Shown here one piece after another: positions 56,870-64,000 of a DNA stretch of 64,000 bases. The first letter of the stretch is position 1; each line of letters opens with the position of its first letter. Origin of the DNA: Ailanthus altissimus (Eukaryota; Streptophyta; Magnoliopsida; Sapindales; Simaroubaceae); the NCBI GenBank assembly GCA_946807835.1, contig OX327691.1:2058188-2122187 (forward strand), read 5' to 3'. The notes below the pieces were generated by a model that worked only from the letters and a program-made list of their open reading frames with translations, made no database searches and had not been told where the DNA came from. Both the position numbers and the translations under genes were made by a program.

Positions 56870-59160
56870 CCTTCCCAGGATCTCTCTCACGAGAGAAAAT
56901 TTGATTAGAATTTCTAAGGAGAGACCCTATTGGAATAAGGTCCCTCAATGGTATACTCCCTATCCCAGTCTTACTACTGAATCACTTGCTACCAAGTATT
57001 ACTTTAATGTTTATTCTTTTCATAATAATTTTAGTATCTTTTTATTTACAATCTTGTCCTAAAGCCTTTTTGTTTACTTGCAAGGCTATCTCTTTTATGA
57101 TCTTATTTCATTTTTTTATTTTTGTGATGCTTTGTCAAATCTTCTTCTGTTGTTAACCTTTCTAAGGGGTAAGCCTTAATTCGGAGAAAGAAGAGGATGG
57201 TAGTTTGAAAAATGAGGGTGTTGTCTCTCAACTCCTTCTGGGTGTCTTTCTTTCACAAGGAAGAAATCTACTCCGAAGGTGAATCCCTTCGCTAAGAGCC
57301 GAGAAGCTAGGCTCGCCAAGGTGCAGCTTAAGGCTGCTGGTAAAAGAATTGGTGCAAGTTCAATGTCACAAATGACTCCATCTTCAGATGAGACTGTCGT
57401 GGCTTTTCATGAAGACGTGGTTGATGCTGGTGTTGTAGCATCTGATACTGTGGCCTTTCTAGGTATTTTTATTCTTTTTGTTTTTTTTTTACTTATTTTC
57501 TGCTTCTTGCTGTGTTTTAATGTACTTTCTTTTTTGTTATGTTTAGGCAGAACTTTTGAAAAAGTTTCTTTAAAGAGGAAATCCCCTGACACTTCTTCTT
57601 CAGTTTCTTCAGACGTTTCCAAGAAGAAATTTGAACGTACCTTCTTTTGTTCGTCTAACTCTTTCATAAAGGTGAAGTTACCAAAAATTTCTAACGTTAA
57701 AGGTTTGCTTCCGAGTTTTGTCTAAAAAGATCATATGCGTGTACTTTGTTGATTCTTATTTCTTTTTCCTTCCCTTTTTTTTTTATTTGTAGGTTCAAAT
57801 GCAAGCTCTTGGGATGAGCCTGTACAGTCTGGTGTGCAAAGCGAACATGCTATTACAGCGAGTACTCCTCCTGTTGCGAGTACTAGTGTTCCTGTTGCCA
57901 ATTTTGCCATTCCTGCGAATACTGCCCCTTCAACAAGTACTGACAATGTAAGCTTACGAGTTATTTCTAACTCTTTAATATTCAATGAATATGGTTCTTT
58001 GTTGGGGCAGAGATGCAATCATTCGTTTGTTATGGAGGATTCGACTCGACTCCCATTAAAGTCAATGACTCGATTTTCTTTAGTGGTCATAATAGTTTAG
58101 CAGTGGCTTCTTCTCTTTGCACTCTAGTTGATGAGATGAAGCTATCATTTTTTTTTCTGATTATAATTGCTATCTCATGCCATCATCCAATCAATTCAGG
58201 TAAGTAATTACAATTTGGTCAATTTTTGCTTTATCTTGGCTTTCGTTGTTTCATTTTGTATCATTGTGTGTTCAACACTAACCAAGTGCTTTTTATTTTT
58301 CTTCTTCTTTTTTTATTTTTTTAAGAATGTGTCACCTCTCCAGGAGCTGTTATTGAGGCAAAAGCTTGCTGAGGCTAGGGGTTCGTCTAAAGAGTCCACT
58401 AATTCTCTTAATAAAAAAAGTAGCAGATCTGGAATCGTAACTAGCTGCTTCTAAACTCGTGACTGCTCAGAAGGATTCTCTACTAAAGGAAAAAGAAGAT
58501 CTCATCAACAAATTGAGCAGTTATTTATCTGTTTGTAGACGCAAGTTATCCACTATCTCGATCAAAGCTAACCTATTGGTTAAGGAGAAGCAATTGGTGG
58601 ATGATGTAGCTTTTAGACAACTCGCAGATCTTAGAGCTAAAGATAATGAGTTCACTGCTAGTCATTCAGAGCTTGCAAAGTCGTGACGAAGTTATGAGAA
58701 ATTACTTGCTCGAAAGAAAGCCCAAGTTCTGCAACTTAAGGATACCCACTTGAGAACAAGTCGATCGCTATCAATATTTTGCTTTTGCATCTTTTACCAA
58801 GGGGTATGAGAACGGCTAAGATACCCGCGATCATAGTGCAGATGCGCAAGGCAAACTTCACTATCGGACCCAATTGTCCTTTGATGACAACGATCCCACT
58901 AGTGACAGACACAATTGATATTTCTGGTTTGGAGTTTGACGATGGTGATATTTCACCAGTTCATGATGCTACTGCTACTGGTGCTTCTGCTCCCAAGATA
59001 GAGATTAGTAATAATACATTTTTGTATTTATGCTTTATTCTAAATTCATGTTGTTCTATTTTATTTACTATATTTTGTAGCATGTATTTTACTCTTTTAT
59101 CTTTTGTTTTCCTTTCAGGATTCCGAAAAAACCAGGAGGAAGGTATATTTTTGAATTGTG
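56870..59160 (+). pseudogene. Multi-exon coiled-coil gene relic of unknown family
   Basis: Coding-like blocks are separated by short T-rich introns with GT-AG borders. Introns 57463-57546, 57703-57792 and 58200-58325 are the clearest, and an acceptor (cctttcag) lies at 59111-59118. Block 57279-57462 is basic (KSREARLAKVQLKAAGKRIG). Block 57547-57702 has RKSPDTSSSVSSDVSKKK. Block 57793-58000 is rich in Ala/Ser/Thr/Pro (ASTSVPVANFAIPANTAPST). Blocks 58326-58700 form a long coiled coil (KDSLLKEKEDLINKLSSYL, LVKEKQLVDDVAFRQLADLR). Frameshifts occur near 57279, 58010 and 58430, and stops near 58683. No domain is recognised. The coiled-coil layout recalls the tail of the T1 extra ORF, but a link is not shown. 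Confidence 0.45.
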
Positions 59161-59190
59161 TATATTAATAAAAAAAAAAATAGTATTTTT

Positions 59191-59470
59191 TTATTTGAGG
59201 GTTCAGATGTAGGCTCTCGGGATAAGCCTACAGTCTAGTGTGCAGAGTGAACCTGCATTTGCAGCAAGTACTAAGACATCTGCGAGTACTGCTCCTACTG
59301 CAAGTACTAGTGTTTGTGTTGATAATACTGCCATTCCTACTAGTATTGCCCCTTCAACAAGAGTACTACTGACGATGTAAACTTGCGAGTCATTTCTAAC
59401 TCTTTTAATGAATATTCAATGAATATCTCTGTTCTACGCTTTATTGAACGATCCTTTGTTGGGGCAAAAA
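59191..59470 (+). repeat. Duplicated copy of the Ala/Ser/Thr exon
   Basis: This matches 57782-58015 including the preceding T-rich intron end, the exon (gttcagatgtaggctctcgg against gttcaaatgcaagctcttgg) and the following tttgttggggca. The copy carries extra units of the agtact repeat and a frameshift near 59360. It lies about 1.4 kb downstream in the same orientation. Confidence 0.8.
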
Positions 59471-60375
59471 GATGAAATCCTACTTAGATTTCTTTTCTTT
59501 AAGAAATGAGATTTGAACTTGAAACCTCCGTTTTAAAGTGTACTGCCAATCCTTTACTACTGAATTGTGCCATTTACCATTAAACTAGTATACAGTCCCA
59601 CTTAATTCTTGAAAACTGAAATCATTATGTTTTATTTAGAATGTTTTATCATTGTGTTCAAATTGCATTGACCCTTCATGCATTATAGCATATACCTCGT
59701 GCCTACTTAACAGGTTCTAGCACTCGGAGAAAAGAGCAAACAATATCTTCATATCCCTTTTTTTTTAATTTCATTTCTCTGCTAGGCCTAGAGTTAAAAA
59801 AAATAAACCTAGGTTATTCAAATGTCAGATGATCCTCAAAATACATCCAACTTGTTTTTACTACCCAAATTTTTTATACATTTATAATCGAAATTTTTTT
59901 AATGGAGCAGTGGATATCCGAAAGAAATTAGCCAATCGAGATTTGGAAACAATTAGAGATTAATATTTTGTATATCAAAGAAGTAGGGACAAAAGGACCC
60001 ACAGACAACGACTGGGAAGATAAAAAAATTTAAAAGGCTTTTTTTGTTGAACTCCTAGAGTTAGCAATAAACATTTTCTTCAAATAAATATAAAACCAGA
60101 GTGGATGGATTTATGTGTACAATCTGTTCTTCTGCCGAGTTGAGACTGACAATTCAAATAGATGGAGGCAACTAAACAAACTCAACATTAACATCAAATT
60201 ATAAGACCAGGAAAAAAATATTAAATATCACATATCAAGTTGCTGCATTAGATACCAAGTAACATTAAATGTAATTCTTAGTTCTTTAGCAACCTACTAA
60301 TCAGTAATAAAGAAAACTTAGCAGTTTTAGATTTAAGTTTAGAGCATTTCATAGAATAGAAAAACAGCAAAGTAC
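59471..60375. other. Intergenic gap between relic and minus-strand gene
   Basis: No ORF. The stretch 59500-59590 (gaacttgaaacctccgtttt, ccattaaactagta) has the look of retrotransposon or tRNA-like repeat debris but cannot be placed. It contains the 3' flank of the gene ending at 60376; no obvious poly(A) signal could be chosen. Confidence 0.4.
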
Positions 60376-60569
60376 CTACGGAATTGTTACCACCTCATAC
60401 TCGTGGGAAATTCTAAGAGGTGATTGGTTTGAAACTGGCCTTTCTTCAGACCACAGCTCCAAATTAACTGTCCCTGTTCCCCAGTGGATGAGACACTTAT
60501 ACACATCAGTCACATTAAACCGATTGACGAGTGCCACACCAAGACACTTGTCAACAAGCATCCATTCAC
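60376..60569 (-). CDS. Last exon, galactose-mutarotase-like protein
   Basis: On the minus strand the acceptor ttctcag lies at 60570-60576 and the exon runs to the stop at 60376-60378. It encodes EWMLVDKCLGVALVNRFN, then YKCLIHWGTGTVNLELW, then SEERPVSNQSPLRISHEYEV. This reads like conserved host protein with no stops, unlike everything else here. The best recollected resemblance is the C-terminal part of galactose-mutarotase-like plant proteins such as chloroplast NDH-complex subunits of the PnsB2 kind. That identity is not proven. Together with the upstream exon about 113 C-terminal residues are visible. Confidence 0.6.
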
Positions 60570-60812
60570 CTGAGAAATGACAATCACATCGAAAAACAAA
60601 TTTCTGGATCAGAAACTCATTCTGGGAGCAAATATGGTGACAACTTGAATTTGGAAAATTCCTGGTGGATCATGTTTGATTTCAAAAAGTAATTTTTTCT
60701 AAAAACAATTTTAGATAATGGTTCACTTGAAAAAAACAATTGGCACAAACAATTCAAGAAAATGAAAAATGCAGAATAATTGAACAACAAAAGAAACAAA
60801 GTTTCAGTTTAC

Positions 60813-60958
60813 CATTAGGAAGAAGGTTTCCTTCATAAAATTGCTCCCCAGATTCTGGGGAAACTTCATGCTTAGACCCATCAATGGAGGAAAATGAGAT
60901 AAAAGTTTCGGTTGGATGCAGAATGGTGAACATTGGGTGGACTCTCAAGCAAACCAGC
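60813..60958 (-). CDS. Penultimate exon, galactose-mutarotase-like protein
   Basis: The acceptor (ctactacag) is at 60959-60967 and the donor (gtaaac) at 60807-60812 on the minus strand. The 146-bp exon encodes LVCLRVHPMFTILHPTETF and FISFSSIDGSKHEVSPESGE, ending LLPN plus one base. The split codon completes to Gly with the next exon (60569), giving LLPNGEWMLV. The correct phase on both sides is strong evidence for a real gene. No further upstream exon was found up to 64000, so the gene either has a long intron filled with repeats or is a fragment. Confidence 0.65.
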
Positions 60959-60967
60959 CTGTAGTAG

Positions 60968-61452
60968 AATGTAAATGGTGCAGATCAGCATTCATATAGC
61001 TAATAAGAAAATGATGTAGAACATCCTAGAGACCTATGTACAGATGTTCTTCGAAGGTGGATAGGCATAGGACTTGATGTTTTGTCTCGTTTTGCTTATA
61101 ATAATAAGACATCTTATATGGGATATTTTACTATAACAAGATTTGTTTTAGGATAATTTCCTTTATTGTTCTTATATTGCTTTCCTTAGTTAGGTTCCCT
61201 TTCTTTTAGGATAACATTTTCTTTTGTTTAATTATTATTTTACTTGGTCTTCTTGAGGAAGGATTCCTTTTGTCCCTATAAAAGGATTAGGTACTTATGT
61301 AAAGAATATGCTCTGCATGAATGAAATCAAAAGTTTCCTCCTTTTTATGAATTCTATTTGAGTCTCTTCCATTTCTTTTCTTTCCTCTGTCTATCCCTCT
61401 TCCCTATCTTTCTAATCTTTCCTCTTGTCTACCAAAAAACCATAAAATGAGT
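60968..61452. other. LTR-like fragment in the presumed intron
   Basis: From 61014 (tgtagaacatcctagagacc) through a TATA box (tataaaagg, 61277-61285) and agaatatgctctgcatgaat to a pyrimidine-rich end near 61430. This has the build of a small LTR or TRIM in plus orientation. No second copy, primer site or TSD was found. Confidence 0.4.
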
Positions 61453-62240
61453 TTAGAGGGAGAAAATCAGTTGCTGGAAAAAAAAAAAAAATTATCACGT
61501 ATCAAAGGTTCTGACATGAAGAATTTTCTCCTAGAGAAAGTACGAAAGAACTTTCAAGTTTAAGAGCATTATCAGAATGTACATATTATGAAAGGAGTAA
61601 TGAACTTCCCAGATTTGATTCCAAAAATTCTATCCCAACAAATGTGTCAAACAATCAGTGGGTGATAAAATAGTGTAATAAGTGATTTTAAAAGTTACAA
61701 AAAATATAGTACTACATGTGCAAACTCTTTGTACAATTATCTCATACAAATTGATATGTATGTTAGTATTGGCCATGTGAAACATTGAATTTAATGGAAT
61801 AAGTTAAAGATGAAACATGAAATTTAATGAAATATATTAAAAAGAATATGGAACAAGTAGCATTAACATAACAATGCCTCATCAATTTGTATGAGGAAGT
61901 TTAGATAAAGAGTTTGTATTTGTGGTGTACTCTTATGAATAATTTAATCCAATGCACACACTATAAACTGTAGAGAGGAAATCAATTGCTAAGAAGAATA
62001 TTAATCACTTATCAGAGACTTGATTTGATATGAAAAGGTCCTTTCCATAGAGAAAAAATGAAATGGCCTCCCAAGTTTTAGAGCATTACATCAATTTACC
62101 TACTACGAGCTGTAGACAAAAATCAGCTGCTAAAAAGAATATAGATCACATATCAAAGTCTTGATTTGATATGAAAAAGTCTTTTCCATGGAGAAAATAT
62201 GAAATGAACTCCCAAGTTTAGAACATCACATCAATATACA
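61453..62240. repeat. Three diverged ~135-bp repeats split by a MITE
   Basis: Copies at about 61453-61590, 61968-62103 and 62109-62240 share the order gtagag...aaatcag(t/c)tgct, atcacttatca, ttgatttgatatgaaaa, ttccat(a/g)gag, aactcccaagttt, catcacatcaat. Copies 2 and 3 are adjacent and closest to each other. Copies 1 and 2 are separated by about 375 bp that contain the MITE at 61708-61931. Confidence 0.65.
61708..61931. mobile_element. 224-bp MITE-like element
   Basis: The terminal inverted repeats are agtactacatgtgcaaactc at the left and, read from the right end, agtacaccacaaatacaaac; the similarity continues through ttatc and cctcatacaaattgat-type sequence. No ORF. Size and structure fit a MITE. 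The sequence just left (61640-61700) is related to the unit at 47500-47580. Confidence 0.6.
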
Positions 62241-64000
62241 AAATGTGAACTCAAGATACTGCGTGGACTAGAAATTTGTCTTCATAGAAATTAAAGCAGT
62301 TCCAATCAATCATTATGCCCAAACAATAACATACACCTATAGATAGTAGTTTTGAAAGGGTCATTTTTCCCCCCAGTGTGGACAGTGATACAGCAGGTAA
62401 ACAGTGACAATGCATGAACAATAGTTTTGGACAGTGAAGCGGGAGTGTAATACACGTTATATTGGCCATGCTTATGATACAATACGTGTGCCTATAAAAT
62501 AATAAATATGGAATGAAGTGGACTTTTTATATAAATAAAATATTAATTCTAAGTGATGAATAAGCATTAATTCAATTTCTTTAAATGCAAATTGACCACA
62601 CAACCACATGCACAAGATTTCCATTAAAGACAGACAAACCACAAACATAATGCAAAGGGGCAACGGAGGAACGGAGGAACAAGTTATTGCTGCTTCCTTA
62701 TCTGTTGTTAGGCATAACATGCCGATTTTTCTCATAGGTACTCATTCTTCTTCCATTTTCCAAGCCACATAAAAAAAGTAGATAAAATGAAAAAAGAACT
62801 TATAAGTGAATCAACACCACGAGTCAAGTCATCAAATCCTACAATCCTCCTTCATACTATTTGAAGAAACATTCTACAACAAATAAAGAGAGACAACTGG
62901 ACATCTCCAATTCATTCAAGTTACTTATAATATTAAAATTTCACCTCAAGGAAGGTGAAGAAGCTACTGTTCTAGTTTCAATAGACATATATTATGAGGA
63001 ACAAATAATCTACAAGAAAGGGAAATATATGCAGTGGCACAGCTCTTACATAGGAATCTCCTAACATGAAAATCCCTTGATTAGGAACCTCCCCAGAAGA
63101 AATTTGTTTCAGTTCCCAACTACAAGCTACAAATGAGAAAAAATAGAAGAAATCTTCTAGAGATAGCTTTCCACAAATTTCTCCTCACAAGTTAGAATCT
63201 CACCAATTCACTTCAAGCCATAAATACTTCTGACAATGTCATGCCAATGTACATGCGATTCAAGGGAGATCTTCATAATCATTTACTTACGAGAGAGAAT
63301 TTTCTTTATGGCATTACAAATTTATCAAGCCAACTTCTCAAGGGGTCGTGGAATCAAATCCCATTTGACCAAGTTATTGTTTTAGGACTTTTAACCCAAA
63401 GGCAAAACCAACTACTTCAAAGGCCAAATAAACCAATTTGCTTAGCCACCAAAATAAATAATAAAAGAAAAATTAATTTACCATCTTGCAGATTTAATAC
63501 TACACTTTAATATAAAGGGTGGGGTTATTTGAACCCATCAAAATACTTAACAAACCCACTTTTTTAATAAACCCACTATTAAAATCTAGAACATTAAATT
63601 TTATGTTATAAGCCTACCTTAATTTCTAATCTAACCTTACTAAATTAAATTATTATAACAAAATAATTTTTACTAAATACCCATATGAGACTCAATTGTT
63701 CATCTTTAAGTTTTGTGGAGAAATAATTGCAAAATTTGTTTAATATTTAGAATAATTATATGGGTATTTATTAAAAACTATTAGTTTTATAATAATTTAA
63801 ATTTAATTAGATTGTATGAGTAATTAAGAATGGTTTATAAACTAAAATTCAGAACTTTAAATTTAAATAGAACCAAATTTGAGATCACTCACTAGGTGAA
63901 ATACAATTAGAAATTACTTCATATAGTAAATAATTTGCTTATTTTAATCAAATATAACGGTTTAAAATTTTAATAAAATAAACACTCTTGACCTTTTTTA
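62241..64000. other. Right-end intergenic sequence
   Basis: No convincing gene. Frames at 62251-62735 (minus) and 62861-63510 (plus) have no recognisable domain and no splice context that I can link to the minus-strand gene. From 63510 the sequence becomes very AT-rich, with roughly inverted words around 63650-63780 (taaataccca / gggtattta). Confidence 0.45.

Noticed and set aside
1..64000. CRISPR arrays, bacterial operons, rRNA or tRNA genes, organelle DNA insertions
   Set aside because: No regular spacer-repeat array, no Shine-Dalgarno-led gene clusters, no recognisable rRNA/tRNA or organelle gene sequence was seen.

Overview
The window looks like nuclear DNA of a eudicot plant. It is AT-rich, full of LTR retrotransposons of plant-specific Ty3/gypsy lineages (Tat-like, Athila-like, Tekay/Del-like, chromovirus-like) and Ty1/copia elements, and has almost no host coding sequence. 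I saw no bacterial-style operon, rRNA or tRNA gene, or CRISPR array. Species is not determinable from the sequence alone. All alignments and counts below were done by eye.

Region 1 (2600-29452) is one very old Tat-like Ty3/gypsy element on the minus strand, called T1, bounded by a 5-bp target-site duplication (TSD) gttgg. About half of its span is later insertions. These are a copia-like solo LTR (3391-5422), two Tekay/Del-type solo LTRs (7945-10931, TSD tctaa; 26249-29031, TSD taggc, inside T1's own 5' LTR), an Athila-like element A2 (about 14136-18774), a copia-type LTR relic with a 480-bp tandem duplication (18830-20512), and a decayed Ty1/copia element C1 (20513-25147). Between T1's pol remnant and its 3' LTR, on the opposite strand, lies a broken gene for a plant-mobile-domain (PMD)-like protein with a coiled-coil C-terminus. 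This matches the extra antisense ORF known from Tat-type elements.

Region 2 (31731-45890) is an Athila-like element A1 on the plus strand, TSD gcttc, with a tRNA-Asp-type primer site, a T-rich minisatellite leader, decayed gag and protease, an integrase tail, and no reverse transcriptase. Two younger insertions sit in it: an Athila/Tat-like solo LTR (38116-39503, TSD actac) and a short element N1 (39981-43570, TSD ctag).

Region 3 (49540-53137) holds N2, a second member of the N1 family. N1 and N2 both carry gag, protease, a stub of RT fused to the integrase C-terminus and a chromodomain-like tail. RT, RNase H and the integrase core are missing at the same junction in both. This shared architecture, with near-intact gag and protease in N1, points to an amplified non-autonomous family and is the most interesting system in the window.

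The rest is AT-rich intergenic DNA with MITE-like elements and small tandem repeats, two decayed multi-exon relics (about 53270-53640 minus; about 56870-59470 plus, with an internal exon duplication), and the last two exons of what looks like a real gene on the minus strand (60376-60958). Those exons join in phase and resemble a galactose-mutarotase-like protein.
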